This document shows, one piece after another, positions 1-9,185 of a DNA stretch of 64,000 nucleotides. Numbering within the stretch: the stretch's first letter is position 1; each line of letters opens with the position of its first letter. Under the pieces are notes generated by a model that was not told the DNA's origin, did not search any database, and saw nothing but the letters and a program-made list of their open reading frames with translations. Origin of the DNA: UBA2589 sp038120095. GTDB lineage: Bacteria; Gemmatimonadota; Gemmatimonadetes; Longimicrobiales; Gaopeijiaceae. The translations under genes and the position numbers were made by a program. The DNA lies in contig JAYOKZ010000001.1 in assembly GCA_038120095.1 (NCBI GenBank), positions 62,001 to 126,000 on the forward strand, written 5' to 3'.

Positions 1-1
1 G

Positions 2-766
2 TACCTCGGACCCCTCGGCCAGGACGCGACCTCGGGTAGTGGAGCGGATCATCCGATCTATCCCGAATCCACGGTGCGGGGCCGGCTCTGGGACATGTGG
101 CTTCCAGACATCTTTCTCAATCCCCACGGTTACCCGTCCCATCAGGTGGTTCAGCTCTTCTCCGAGTACACGGGGCTGGTCCGCAGAGGCCGCGTCACCG
201 AGCGGAACTGGGGGTTCAACAAGGGATGGTTCATGCCCGGATTCGGCTACGTGGACAGCCCGGACTTCCCCCGCCACAAGGATGCCGCATTCACGATCCG
301 TGAATACATCACACGAGGGATCAATTCGAACCGCGACGTCTTCGATCTGAATCAGCGAGCGTATGCACGCTACGAGCGCTACGGCGCGCGGTACGATCCT
401 GATGTATTCAATCTTCCGATGACGGACAGCGTGCTGATCGAGATGCCCCTCAAGGGTTCGACCGGCAGCGGGGGCGGCTACAACCCTCGTGTGACGATCT
501 GGAGCGGCACGACCGAGGCGCCGGACGAGACGGCCTACGGACCGTGGATGGAGTTGATGGGCAAAGCCGGCCTCTCATGGGACCAGGCGATCACAGATTA
601 TCTCTACGACGGCGAACATGAGGTGCAGCGATCAGGGTCAACCTTTTTCGGTGGGGTCACCCTTCGCATGAACCGCCCGAGGCCCCCTGAAGCCCCGCCG
701 GAGAATCCGCCGGAGGAACGCACGACAGAACGGGGCGCAGAGGCGCAGTTGCGAGGCTCGCGGTGA
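2..766 (+). CDS. C-terminal part of a probable M14-type zinc carboxypeptidase (5' truncated by window edge)
   Basis: The reading frame is open from the first bases of the window, so only the last ~254 residues are present. The segment LNPHGYPSHQ, followed by a Trp/Gly-rich stretch (GWFMPGFGYVDSP), resembles the C-terminal half of large exported M14-like carboxypeptidases common in Gemmatimonadota and Acidobacteriota. That match is from memory, without alignment. The tail is Pro/Glu-rich (PRPPEAPPENPPEE) and probably unstructured. A GTG at 74 could be read as a start, but the conserved-looking sequence upstream of it argues that this is an internal codon. No zinc ligand set can be confirmed because the N-terminal half lies outside the window. 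The function call is tentative. Confidence 0.45.
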   Translation, partial: YLGPLGQDATSGSGADHPIYPESTVRGRLWDMWLPDIFLNPHGYPSHQVVQLFSEYTGLVRRGRVTERNWGFNKGWFMPGFGYVDSPDFPRHKDAAFTIREYITRGINSNRDVFDLNQRAYARYERYGARYDPDVFNLPMTDSVLIEMPLKGSTGSGGGYNPRVTIWSGTTEAPDETAYGPWMELMGKAGLSWDQAITDYLYDGEHEVQRSGSTFFGGVTLRMNRPRPPEAPPENPPEERTTERGAEAQLRGSR

Positions 767-834
767 AACTCTTTCTTTCACTCTTCGCGCGGCCGCCAAG
801 AGTGGCCGCCAACCTTCAACCTGACAGTTCGACG

Positions 835-1284
835 ATGATGAAAGCAATCCGTGCCCTGCTTGTGCCCGTGCTCCTTGCTGCTTGCGGAGGTGGAGACGAG
901 CAGTCCGAAGCCATGCCGGAATCGGAGGCATCGCCGCCGAGCTCGACGGTCACGATCGTGACGCCGATGAACGGAGTCCTGATCAACGGGACGGACATCA
1001 CCGTGACCCTCTCGTCCACTGTCGACATTCTGCCTGCAGGCGACATGACCCCGGGGACCGGCCATCACCATCTGTACCTGAATGCGGATCTGACCCCGGC
1101 CGACCAGCCCGTGCCGACGGTGCCGGGAAGCATCATCCACATGGGTGACGCCTCGTCCGCATACACCTTCTCAGATGTGGAACCGGGAGAGTACCAGCTG
1201 ATCGCAGTGGTCGCGGACGGGGTTCACGTCCCGCTTCAGCCCTGGGTTGTCGACACCGTTCGCTTCACCGTGGCGAACGACTGA
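835..1284 (+). CDS. DUF4399 domain lipoprotein
   Basis: A 149-residue exported lipoprotein. The start is set at the ATG pair at 835/838 because it gives a short lipoprotein signal ending in LLAAC (Cys17), followed by an acidic/Ser/Pro linker. An upstream in-frame start at 763 would add an odd 24-residue extension. The mature part reads as a compact beta domain, with VTPMNGVLING near the beginning and the hallmark TGHHHLYLN motif of DUF4399 in the middle. It closes with GEYQLIAVVADGVHVP, typical of the family. DUF4399 proteins are periplasmic or cell-surface proteins of unknown role. The His cluster suggests metal binding, but this is inference. It lies just downstream of the truncated peptidase and may share its transcript. 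Confidence 0.75.
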   Translation: MMKAIRALLVPVLLAACGGGDEQSEAMPESEASPPSSTVTIVTPMNGVLINGTDITVTLSSTVDILPAGDMTPGTGHHHLYLNADLTPADQPVPTVPGSIIHMGDASSAYTFSDVEPGEYQLIAVVADGVHVPLQPWVVDTVRFTVAND

Positions 1285-1322
1285 TTCGCGCTTGATGCGT
1301 CAACCGCCGCCCGATCGGTCTC

Positions 1323-2924
1323 CTAGCTCTGGGCGCCTGCCGCGTCCATGACCTCGTGGATCGCTGCCACGAGCGTGTGCAGCGGGAACGGCTTCTTGAG
1401 CAGCTTGTGGGTCGGGTCGAGGGGCGAGTCATCTTCCGCGAACGCTCCCTCCGCGTAGCCGGTAGCGAACACGGTCGGGACAGAGCCATGAGCCTCCTCG
1501 ATCTCGCGAACCATCTGCGGTCCCGAGATCTGGGGCATCCGCACATCGGAGACGATCAGATCGTACTCCCACCGCTCGCGCGTCGCTGCGAGAGCCTCCT
1601 GTGGGTTGCTGAATGACACCACATCAAACCCTTCCAGGCGCAGCAATTCGCCAAACAGCTCCAGCACCTTCTCGTCGTCGTCCACCAGCAGAACACGCAA
1701 GCTTTCTGCGGTGACCGTAGCCTCGCCAGCAGGCAGAACGAGATCGACCCTGCCGCCAGATGACGAGTCCGACACAATGCTGATCTGCCCGCCGTTGAGC
1801 GTCACCAGTCGTTCCGCCGTCGCGAGACCCAGGCCAGAGTGGGCCTCCCCTTTGGTGGAAAAGAACGGTTCGAACGCCCGCTGCGCGGCTTCCGCCGAGA
1901 AGCCCGGACCGTTGTCTTCGAATCTGAGGCTCACGACCGATCCCGGGGACGCCGACCCGACAGGCGTCGTGACTTCGCGTCGATCGACAGTGGTCGTGAT
2001 CTGTCCGGAGCCTCCCATCGCCTCGGCCGCGTTGATGGCGAGAGATACAAGCACATCGTGGAGGGCGCGCGGATCACACACGGCCAGCAAGGCTTCACCG
2101 CCCGGCGCATCGATCCGCCAGTCGATCCCCGACCCGAGGACGGGAGACATGAGATTTCGAACGCGCTTGACCACCTCGACGATGTCTACATTGTCTGGCT
2201 TGACCCGCCGGTCTTTCGTGAGATTCTGGAGCTCGCCGATCAATTCAGCCGCCTCCTGACTCGTTTCCAGGCTGCGGGTGAGGCTGCTCATGGCGGCCTC
2301 GGACTCCCCTCTGCCAAGCAGCTTGATCGCCATCTCCAACTGACCATTCACAATGGCGAGCAGGTTGTTGAACTTGTGCGCCAATCCTCCTGAGACCTGC
2401 GAAGCGACCTCGACGTGGGTGAGGCGATCGAGCTGCTTCTGCATGGAACGATTCTGCTCTTCCGACTCGAGCATCCGGCGGTTCGTTTCCGCCAGATCCT
2501 GCATCATCATTTCCGCCGACTGCGCATGCATCACGAGATCGCCCCGAGGGTCGTTGGGCGGAAAGTCGTTCAACTGCAAGTTGGCGGCGCTCAAGTCCGC
2601 CAGCGACGAAACCCACGGCGCTCCGAAGAAGATCATGCTCGATCTGCTCTCGAGCTCCAGGAACTGACCCGAGAAGCTCACTCCTTCGGCCAGCGGAGTC
2701 AGGACGACCAGAGAACCCTGTTCCGCACGCAGACGCTCGAGGTCCCAGTCGATCAGGGGACGCTGGAATGTCAGCAAGTCGGCAGCGGGTACGCCCGTCT
2801 GCATGGATTCGAAACGCTCGCTCAGACGAGGCCCCAGACGCGTGACCCTGAGGTCGTGATCCACTTCAAAATGAAATGGAAACAGTGCGTCGATCAGGGA
2901 CTCGAAATCATGCGGTGACATCAT
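1323..2924 (-). CDS. Hybrid histidine kinase with HNOBA-like N-terminal sensor and C-terminal receiver
   Basis: This 533-residue protein is probably cytosolic and has no membrane segment. Residues ~10-135 match the pattern of the HNOBA domain, the partner domain of H-NOX seen in guanylate cyclases: FPFHFEVDHDLRV, an RP at 55-56, FSGQFLEL, and a DLVMHA end. A coiled-coil linker (~136-170) leads to a HisKA region with His183 in GGLAHKFNNLL. A HATPase domain (~270-398) follows, with NAAEAM, DNGPGF and GLGLATAERL. A receiver domain (~409-527) carries acidic DDD at 415-417, phosphoacceptor Asp460 in SDVRMP, and a conserved Lys in KKPF. The gene lies 51 bases downstream of the H-NOX gene on the same strand. 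The inferred role is to convert NO/O2 binding by that protein into phosphotransfer, ending in its own receiver. No separate output regulator is adjacent. Confidence 0.88.
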   Translation of the reverse strand: MMSPHDFESLIDALFPFHFEVDHDLRVTRLGPRLSERFESMQTGVPAADLLTFQRPLIDWDLERLRAEQGSLVVLTPLAEGVSFSGQFLELESRSSMIFFGAPWVSSLADLSAANLQLNDFPPNDPRGDLVMHAQSAEMMMQDLAETNRRMLESEEQNRSMQKQLDRLTHVEVASQVSGGLAHKFNNLLAIVNGQLEMAIKLLGRGESEAAMSSLTRSLETSQEAAELIGELQNLTKDRRVKPDNVDIVEVVKRVRNLMSPVLGSGIDWRIDAPGGEALLAVCDPRALHDVLVSLAINAAEAMGGSGQITTTVDRREVTTPVGSASPGSVVSLRFEDNGPGFSAEAAQRAFEPFFSTKGEAHSGLGLATAERLVTLNGGQISIVSDSSSGGRVDLVLPAGEATVTAESLRVLLVDDDEKVLELFGELLRLEGFDVVSFSNPQEALAATRERWEYDLIVSDVRMPQISGPQMVREIEEAHGSVPTVFATGYAEGAFAEDDSPLDPTHKLLKKPFPLHTLVAAIHEVMDAAGAQS

Positions 2925-2975
2925 GAGCCGGGTGTCGGAGAATGGATCGCGATTGCAGGAGTACGATGGGGGCGA

Positions 2976-3533
2976 TTAAGAGGCTACTGACCACGTGAGC
3001 TCGAAACGTTCCTCGTGGCGTCCCTCCTCGTCGACCAGTACTTCACGCAGGATTTCGGCTTCGAGGCCGTGCCTCGCGGCGAGGCCGTGCAGCGTACCGA
3101 GAACGAACGGCCCCAGGTGCGGACGTGCGCTCTTGTAGAGCAGATTCGCCGAGGACTCGTCCCCGTCCTGAACGAAGAAGCCAGGCAGCACCGAGCCGGG
3201 AAACATGAGCGAAACCCGGGTGTGGAGTGACTCAAGACCACGGAGTGCCGAAAGGAAATCGCTACCCGCACTGTCGATCAGGGGACCGTATCCCCGATCA
3301 CCCGCGAATTGTATCCAGAATCTTCCGAACGCCTCCAGGGCCGCACCGGCCTCCAGGCCACTGACTTCGCACACAGCGCCGAGGAGAGCGTACGTGTCTC
3401 CGTCCGGGTAGGCTTGCGTGACACCGAAAGAGACGTCGCCCAGTTCGGCCTTGGATTTCGCCCGCTGGAGAACGTCGCGACCGAGGTTTTCCTCCACGAA
3501 AACCTCGAGTGCCTTGTTCACGATCCCGATCAA
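2976..3533 (-). CDS. H-NOX heme-based gas sensor (HNOB domain)
   Basis: A 185-residue single-domain H-NOX protein, the usual length for the bacterial family. The start is the TTG at 3533, because it opens the domain directly (LIGIVNKALE, as in family members beginning M-x-G-I-V-N) and follows a strong GGGAGGAG site. Longer starts would add ~41 unrelated residues. Family residues visible are proximal heme ligand His104 (ESLHTRV), Pro117 (SVLPGFF) and the propionate-binding YxSxR motif (Tyr133, Ser135, Arg137 in LLYKSARPHL). Known H-NOX proteins bind NO, and some bind O2, at heme and control a partner kinase or cyclase. The next gene downstream is a histidine kinase with an HNOBA-like domain, which fits that pairing. 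I cannot tell from sequence whether the distal pocket binds O2. Confidence 0.9.
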   Translation of the reverse strand: MIGIVNKALEVFVEENLGRDVLQRAKSKAELGDVSFGVTQAYPDGDTYALLGAVCEVSGLEAGAALEAFGRFWIQFAGDRGYGPLIDSAGSDFLSALRGLESLHTRVSLMFPGSVLPGFFVQDGDESSANLLYKSARPHLGPFVLGTLHGLAARHGLEAEILREVLVDEEGRHEERFELTWSVAS

Positions 3534-3937
3534 GTGCTCCTCCCGGAGTGAACTTCGATGCGCGTTCGTCGTCTTCAGGTCATCAAAAGCTTTCACAAGA
3601 TCGTATGAGTTCTTGAAGCGTCCACACGACTCATGCCGATTTGTCCGTAGTCTCATTTCCTACACGGCCAGCGCAGCTGACGGCATGCATATTCACCGAA
3701 CTGCCACGTCCTCGACGCCTCGCTGGCCACCGATCACGGCTGGTCAGCGGGGTTCAAACCTGAAGCCGAAAGCCCCCGGATCAGACGTGGGCGCCGAAGC
3801 AGGGGAGCACGGCGGAGTCCACCGAATCGCAGCGACGATGCTCATGCTGTCGCCAATCGGGCTGACGGGAGCCAAGTTGAGCATCTCTCACCGCAGAAGC
3901 CACGCCACCGTGGCAGCCAATCGACTCAGGAGGGATC
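3534..3937. other. Intergenic region between divergent H-NOX and metalloprotease genes
   Basis: About 400 bases that must hold promoters for the leftward H-NOX/kinase pair and the rightward metalloprotease. I see no coding frame I would defend and no convincing sigma70 hexamer pair. A short imperfect inverted repeat, CAAGA-N10-TCTTG (3596-3615), lies upstream of the H-NOX start and might be an operator, but 5-bp arms are weak evidence. An AGGAGG ribosome site at 3928-3933 serves the gene at 3938. Confidence 0.5.
3537..3544 (-). promoter_or_regulatory. Ribosome binding site deciding the H-NOX TTG start
   Basis: On the minus strand the sequence reads GGGAGGAG-CAC-TTG. The GGAGG core sits 5 bases before the TTG at 3533, which supports this rare start over the upstream in-frame codons. 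Confidence 0.7.
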
Positions 3938-6505
3938 ATGAACGGACGGGGGATACGAAACGTTTCGAGCCTGTGTGCCTTGGTATTCGCCACGCTCGCA
4001 CTCGCGACTTCGTCCGAGGCCCAGCGTGATGGGATGGGTGCCTCGGCTCTCCCGACGATCGAGGACAAGACAGCGGGTCTGGTGCATATGGATGGCTTGC
4101 TTCCACTGTATTGGGATGCTGATCAGGGGCAGCTCTGGATGGAAATCCCAGCGCTCGACCGTGAGATGATTCACTTCGTCGGATACGGTGCTGGACTCGG
4201 CTCGAACGACCTCGGCCTGGATCGCGGAGCGCTGCGCGGGTCGCGGATCGTGAAATTCGAACGAGTCGGTCGAAAGATCATGATGGTGCAGCCCAACTAT
4301 CGCTTTCGCGCAAACAGCGACAATCCCGACGAGGTGCGCGCGGTTCGTGACGCCTTTGCCCGCTCCGTGTTGTGGGGCTTTACGGCGGCTGCAGAGACCG
4401 ACGGGCGCGTCCTGGTCGACATGACCGGCTTCCTCCTTCGCGACCCGATCAACGCCGGCGGACGGATGAGACCCGGACAATACCGCCTGGACAACTCCCG
4501 AAGCTCCATCTTCATGGAATTTACCCGGGCCTTCCCGACCAACACGGAGATGGAAGTCGAGCTCACGTTCGTACAACAAGCGGGGGCCGGTGGCGGAGGG
4601 TTCGGCGGAGGTGGGACCTTCGAGGGTGTGAACCGTGTGGCTGCCTCCGGAGAGGCCGCCACGATCCGTCTGCATCACTCGTTCGTGGAGCTTCCGGATG
4701 AGGGGTATCAGCCACGCGCCTACGATCCGCGCGCCGGATATGGCGCGAACAGCTATCAGGACTATGCCACGCGTCTGGGTGACGACATGACGCAGCGGGC
4801 CATCCGTCGGCACCGGCTGGCAAAGGTCGACCCAACAGCGCCGATGAGTGACCCCGTCGAGCCGATTGTGTATTACCTCGACCCCGGAACGCCGGAACCG
4901 GTGCGCTCGGCGCTTCTCGACGGTGCCCGCTGGTGGAACCAGGCGTTCGAAGCTGCCGGGTATCGTGATGCCTTCCAGGTCGTCATGCGGCCGGACTCGA
5001 TCAGCCCGCTGGATGCCCGGTACAACGTGATCAACTGGGTGCATCGGTCCACACGCGGCTGGAGCACGGGAGGGTCGGTCTCCGACCCCCGAACCGGTGA
5101 AATCGTGAAGGGAGTCGTGACGCTCGGATCGCTCCGGATCCGCCAGGATTACATGATCGCCGAGGGCCTGCTCAGCCCCTACGAGACGGGGAACGAATCC
5201 CCCCCTCACCTGGAGGAGTGGGCCGTGTCCCGCATTCGCCAGCTCGCGGCCCACGAAGTCGGCCACACGATCGGCCTGGGGCACAACTACTACAACAGCG
5301 AGGCCGGCCGCATCTCCGTCATGGACTACCCCCACCCGCTCGTCGAGCTCAACCGCGACGGGTCGCTCGACTACTCCGACGTGTATGACACGGACATCGG
5401 CGAGTGGGATATCGCCGCCATTGCGTACGGCTATCAGGACTTCCCTCCGGGAACCGACGTGGAGAGTGAACTCGATCGGATCCTCGAAGACGCATGGGAA
5501 CAGGACGTGCGCTACATGTCCAATCAGGATGTCTCGACGACACCGCAGGCCGACCAGTGGGCGAACGGCACGGACATGGCCGATGAGCTGAATCGAATGA
5601 TGGACGTTCGCGCCGCTGCCATGTCGCGGTTTGGAGAACGCGCCATCCGGAACGGGCGGCCGATGGCAAGCATCGAGGAAGTGCTCGTACCCCTCTACAT
5701 GCATCACCGGTACCAGACCGAATCCACGGCTACCGTGGTCGGCGGGGTCGAGTACACCTACGCGATGCGTGGCGATGGCCTGACACCGCTCTCGAGACCT
5801 TCAGCAGATGCCCAGAATCGAGCTCTCGACGCGTTGATGCGTACGCTCTCTCCGTCTGAACTTGCCCTACCCATCGGGGTCATCGACATGATCCCACCGC
5901 GTCCCCCGGGATACGGAATATCTCGGGAGCTCTTCCCCCGGTGGACTGGCTCCGCGTTCGATGCCCTGACCCCCGCCGTGGTGGCAGCGAGCCACACGGT
6001 CAACGCTCTCCTCGAACCCGCGCGGACCGCCCGAATGATCGAGCAGAAGATGCTGGATTCGGCCCTGCCGGGTCTCGACGACGTCCTGGAACGATTGATT
6101 CAGACGTCGTTCGGTTCGACTGAAAGCAATGCCTACCAACAGGCGATCCAGCGAGCAGTTCAGAGCGTCGTGGTCGACGGGATTCGGACGTTGGCAGCCA
6201 CGGCGCCGATGCCCCTCGTACGGGCGTCCTCGACGATGGCCCTCCGTCAGTTGCATGCGACGCTCTCGGCAGCCGCGGATACGGATGCACATGCGGCTCT
6301 GATCGCGTCGGACATCGAACGTTTCCTCGATCGCCCCGCTGGGGTCACGGATCGACCCGCGACGCCCAGTGCACCACCCGGAGCTCCCATCGGAGACCCT
6401 GGGATGGATTGGCTCGGCGGCTCGGGCATCGGGCAGCCGGCCCTGGACTGGCTGCAGTCGACCGACCTCCGGTGCACATGGGATGACGGTCACGCCTGGC
6501 ACTGA
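3938..6505 (+). CDS. Secreted zinc-dependent metalloprotease (DUF5117/DUF4953 type, metzincin-like)
   Basis: This 855-residue protein has a signal peptide (basic start, hydrophobic CALVFATLALA, cleavage near SEAQ). The N-terminal half carries the beta-rich region typical of DUF5117/DUF5118 proteins. The catalytic site is HEVGHTIGLGH at residues 439-449, the extended HExxHxxGxxH zinc motif, followed ~15 residues later by SVMDYP, a plausible Met-turn. This makes it a metzincin-like peptidase of the large exported family found in Bacteroidota, Gemmatimonadota and Planctomycetota. The C-terminal ~300 residues are helical and of unknown role. The ATG follows AGGAGG with 4 bases between, a strong site. 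It appears monocistronic, with an inverted repeat just after the stop. The substrate is unknown. Nutritional peptide degradation is a guess. Confidence 0.88.
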   Translation: MNGRGIRNVSSLCALVFATLALATSSEAQRDGMGASALPTIEDKTAGLVHMDGLLPLYWDADQGQLWMEIPALDREMIHFVGYGAGLGSNDLGLDRGALRGSRIVKFERVGRKIMMVQPNYRFRANSDNPDEVRAVRDAFARSVLWGFTAAAETDGRVLVDMTGFLLRDPINAGGRMRPGQYRLDNSRSSIFMEFTRAFPTNTEMEVELTFVQQAGAGGGGFGGGGTFEGVNRVAASGEAATIRLHHSFVELPDEGYQPRAYDPRAGYGANSYQDYATRLGDDMTQRAIRRHRLAKVDPTAPMSDPVEPIVYYLDPGTPEPVRSALLDGARWWNQAFEAAGYRDAFQVVMRPDSISPLDARYNVINWVHRSTRGWSTGGSVSDPRTGEIVKGVVTLGSLRIRQDYMIAEGLLSPYETGNESPPHLEEWAVSRIRQLAAHEVGHTIGLGHNYYNSEAGRISVMDYPHPLVELNRDGSLDYSDVYDTDIGEWDIAAIAYGYQDFPPGTDVESELDRILEDAWEQDVRYMSNQDVSTTPQADQWANGTDMADELNRMMDVRAAAMSRFGERAIRNGRPMASIEEVLVPLYMHHRYQTESTATVVGGVEYTYAMRGDGLTPLSRPSADAQNRALDALMRTLSPSELALPIGVIDMIPPRPPGYGISRELFPRWTGSAFDALTPAVVAASHTVNALLEPARTARMIEQKMLDSALPGLDDVLERLIQTSFGSTESNAYQQAIQRAVQSVVVDGIRTLAATAPMPLVRASSTMALRQLHATLSAAADTDAHAALIASDIERFLDRPAGVTDRPATPSAPPGAPIGDPGMDWLGGSGIGQPALDWLQSTDLRCTWDDGHAWH

Positions 6506-6510
6506 CGCCT

Positions 6511-6572
6511 ACCGGCCATGCCGATGGACGGGGAGCGATGCGGAGCGCCGGGCATACGGAGCTATGGCCGGT
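6511..6572. repeat. Perfect 9-bp inverted repeat downstream of the metalloprotease gene
   Basis: ACCGGCCAT (6511-6519) and ATGGCCGGT (6564-6572) are exact reverse complements separated by 44 bases. It lies just past the stop at 6505 and may act in 3' end formation. No U-run follows, so it is not a canonical intrinsic terminator. Confidence 0.45.
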
Positions 6573-6690
6573 GCTGTAGCCGACGCATAAATTAAGGAAG
6601 CGGTACAATGAGGGTCGGATCTCAGCACTATCCGGGGGTATCTGTGTCTCCTCTAGTGCGGGTCGTTTTCACGTTGATGTATCACTGGGG

Positions 6691-9147
6691 ATGGGAATGA
6701 ACGCTTCGAATGCGGCGATGCTTTTTGCCGGACTGCTTGTCCTGGGGCTGTCTGGTGAAGCAGGGGTCGCGGAGCCGGACACCTGGCTCGTGGCCGATGG
6801 GCGAGTGTCCGACGCTGCGACGCTCGTGGACTCCAACGAGACGATCGCGCAGTACTGCACGCGCTGCCACAGCGAACAGCGGCAGCGTGGTGGTCTCGTG
6901 CTCGAGGGCTTCGACGTCGAGGACGCTACGGAGCATGCCGACATCGCGGAGCGGGTGATCAAGAAACTCCGCGCAGGCATGATGCCGCCCTCGGGAGCTC
7001 GCCGCCCCGAAGAGGCCGTCCTGGACGCCCTCGCGGATGAACTCGAGTCCCGGCTCGATGACGCGTGGGAGGACGACCCCGAGCCGGGGACCCGCGTCTT
7101 TCAGAGATTGAATCGGGCCGAATATGCGGCTGCCGTCGACCATCTCCTTGGAATTCAGGTAGACGTGTCGTCCTACCTCCCCCTGGATACCAAGTCCAAC
7201 AACTTCGACAACATCGCGGATGTGCAGATGCCCTCGACCACCGTCGTCGAGGGGTACCTCCGCGCCGCAGGACAGATTGCACGACTGGCCCTGGGGGACC
7301 CGGAGGCAGAGGTCGCGAATACGATCTACCGCATGCCCCGCATCGCCGGTCAGAAAGATCAGGTCGAAGGAGCGCCCTTCGGAACACGGGGCGGGCTCTC
7401 CGTGATCCACAATTTCCCGGCAGATGGCAAATATGTGTTCCACATCATGCCGTACAACGCGGTCGAGGGAGAAGTGTTCGGTCGGACGTGGGGAACCGAA
7501 CAGATCGAGATTTCGATCGACGGCGAGCGTGTTGCGCTGCTCGACATCGACCGTTGGATGCATGAGTCCGAGCCGACCGGTCTCAACATCCGAACGGACT
7601 CGATTCAGGTACCCGCCGGCCCTCATCGCGTCACTGCCGCATTCGTCAAGCAGTTCGAGGGAGAGGTCGACGATCTGATTCGTCCGATCGAGCACACCCT
7701 GGCAGACGGTCAGATCGGGATCGGCTACGGCGTCACCACCCAGCAACACCTTCAGCGCATGACCGTTCTCGGACCCTTCGAGGTGACGGGCGTGTCCGAT
7801 ACGCCGACCCGAAGCTTCGTGTTCTCCTGCCGACCCACCGCCCCCTCCGAGGAGCGACCCTGTGCAGAGAGCATCGTCCGGCGACTCGCAGAACGGGCGT
7901 ACCGTCGCGAGGTGAGCCAGAACGATGTCGACGGTCTGATGCAGTTTTACGATCAGGGCTCGGAATCCCGCGGCTTCGAAGGCGGGGTGCGACTCGCGCT
8001 TCAGGCGATCATGGCCAGTCCGCACTTCATCTTCCGGATGGAAGAAGCGCCGGAGGGAGTCGAGCCGGGTGAGGTGTACGACATCTCCGATGCCGACCTC
8101 GCGTCGCGACTCTCGTTCTTCCTTTGGGGTGCCCCGCCTGACGAAGAACTGATCCGTCTCGCGGAGGAAGGAGACCTCTCGAAAGATCGGGAACTCGAAC
8201 GCCAGGTCCGCCGGATGCTTGCTGATCCGCGGGCTGAAGCGCTCGCGTCTCGCTTCGGTGCCCAGTGGCTCCGACTTCAGGATTTGGAGAAGATCCGCCC
8301 GGATGCTTTGAGCTACCCCTACTTTGATCAGACTCTTGCGGACGCGATGCACCGCGAGACGGAGCTTCTGTTCGACCACATTCGCACCGCCGACCTCCCC
8401 GTCTCGGACCTGCTGACCGCCGATTACACATTCGTGAACGAACGGCTTGCCCGGCACTATGGGATTCCGGGTGTGGTCGGAACCGCGTTCCAGATGGTCG
8501 AGTATCCCGACGACCGCCGCCGGGGTATCCTGGGTCACGGTAGCGTCTTGACGCTGACCTCCCATGCGAACCGGACATCGCCGGTTCTCAGAGGCAAATG
8601 GGTGATGGAGGTCCTGCTCGGTTCTCCCCCTCCCCCTCCCCCACCCAACGTTCCGACGCTCGAGGAGGGTGAGGAGGCTGCGGATGGCCGGTTCCTCTCC
8701 GTGCGGGAACGGATGGAAATCCACCGCGCGAACCCTGCCTGCTCTTCCTGCCACAACGTGATCGACCCGATCGGTCTCGCGTTCGAGAACTTCGATGTCA
8801 CGGGCGCATGGCGGAACCGCGATGCCGGCACGATCGTCGATACCGAGTCCGAGCTCTTTGACGGATCGCGGGTGAGCAGTGTTGGCGAACTCCGGGATGC
8901 GATCATGTCCCGTCCGGAGGTTTTCTACCGGATCTTCACCGAGAACATGATGGCGTATGCGTTGGGACGTCGGGTCGAGTATTTCGATCAACCCGCGATT
9001 CGCCAGATCACGCGTGAAGCGGCAGAGAATGACTACCGGCTTTCCGCCTTCGTTCTGGGCGTGGTGAACACGCCCGGCTTCCGTAGTACCCGTGCTCCGC
9101 AGCCGATGACCGCTCAGATGCCGGTCACCGACTCGGGCGTCAACTGA
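6691..9147 (+). CDS. Exported DUF1592-type protein with two heme-c motifs (planctomycete-type cytochrome)
   Basis: An 818-residue exported protein with the DUF1587-DUF1592-DUF1588-DUF1585 architecture, written from memory of the family. It has a signal peptide, then an N-terminal cytochrome-like segment with CTRCH (Cys56, Cys59, His60) and MMPPSG as candidate distal ligand region. The RLNRAEYAAAVDHLLG motif of DUF1587 follows. DUF1592 features include SRLSFFLWGAPPD and FGAQWLRLQDLE. The DUF1588 signature is a seven-proline run (SPPPPPPPNVP). A second CxxCH, CSSCH (Cys684-Cys687-His688), precedes IDPIGLAFENFD. A carbohydrate-binding-like beta region lies around residues 230-330. The gene precedes a DUF1552 gene, the standard partner. 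The pair is widespread but uncharacterised, and a periplasmic c-type redox role is inferred from the heme motifs. Confidence 0.9.
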   Translation: MGMNASNAAMLFAGLLVLGLSGEAGVAEPDTWLVADGRVSDAATLVDSNETIAQYCTRCHSEQRQRGGLVLEGFDVEDATEHADIAERVIKKLRAGMMPPSGARRPEEAVLDALADELESRLDDAWEDDPEPGTRVFQRLNRAEYAAAVDHLLGIQVDVSSYLPLDTKSNNFDNIADVQMPSTTVVEGYLRAAGQIARLALGDPEAEVANTIYRMPRIAGQKDQVEGAPFGTRGGLSVIHNFPADGKYVFHIMPYNAVEGEVFGRTWGTEQIEISIDGERVALLDIDRWMHESEPTGLNIRTDSIQVPAGPHRVTAAFVKQFEGEVDDLIRPIEHTLADGQIGIGYGVTTQQHLQRMTVLGPFEVTGVSDTPTRSFVFSCRPTAPSEERPCAESIVRRLAERAYRREVSQNDVDGLMQFYDQGSESRGFEGGVRLALQAIMASPHFIFRMEEAPEGVEPGEVYDISDADLASRLSFFLWGAPPDEELIRLAEEGDLSKDRELERQVRRMLADPRAEALASRFGAQWLRLQDLEKIRPDALSYPYFDQTLADAMHRETELLFDHIRTADLPVSDLLTADYTFVNERLARHYGIPGVVGTAFQMVEYPDDRRRGILGHGSVLTLTSHANRTSPVLRGKWVMEVLLGSPPPPPPPNVPTLEEGEEAADGRFLSVRERMEIHRANPACSSCHNVIDPIGLAFENFDVTGAWRNRDAGTIVDTESELFDGSRVSSVGELRDAIMSRPEVFYRIFTENMMAYALGRRVEYFDQPAIRQITREAAENDYRLSAFVLGVVNTPGFRSTRAPQPMTAQMPVTDSGVN

Positions 9148-9185
9148 TTCCGAACGACAACCAACCTCTACGAGGCAACACGAAA

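Noticed and set aside
3751..3760. GGTTCAAACC resembling a tRNA T-arm
   Set aside because: No matching acceptor, D- or anticodon stem can be built around it, so it is a chance match.
3926..5707. Long open frame (593 codons) antisense to the metalloprotease gene
   Set aside because: It mirrors a real gene with signal peptide and zinc motif. High-GC codon use keeps the opposite frame open, and its translation is rich in His/Arg/Val with no recognisable domain.
6682..8991. Long open frame (769 codons) antisense to the DUF1592 gene
   Set aside because: Same reason. The plus strand has heme motifs and family signatures, while the antisense translation has none.
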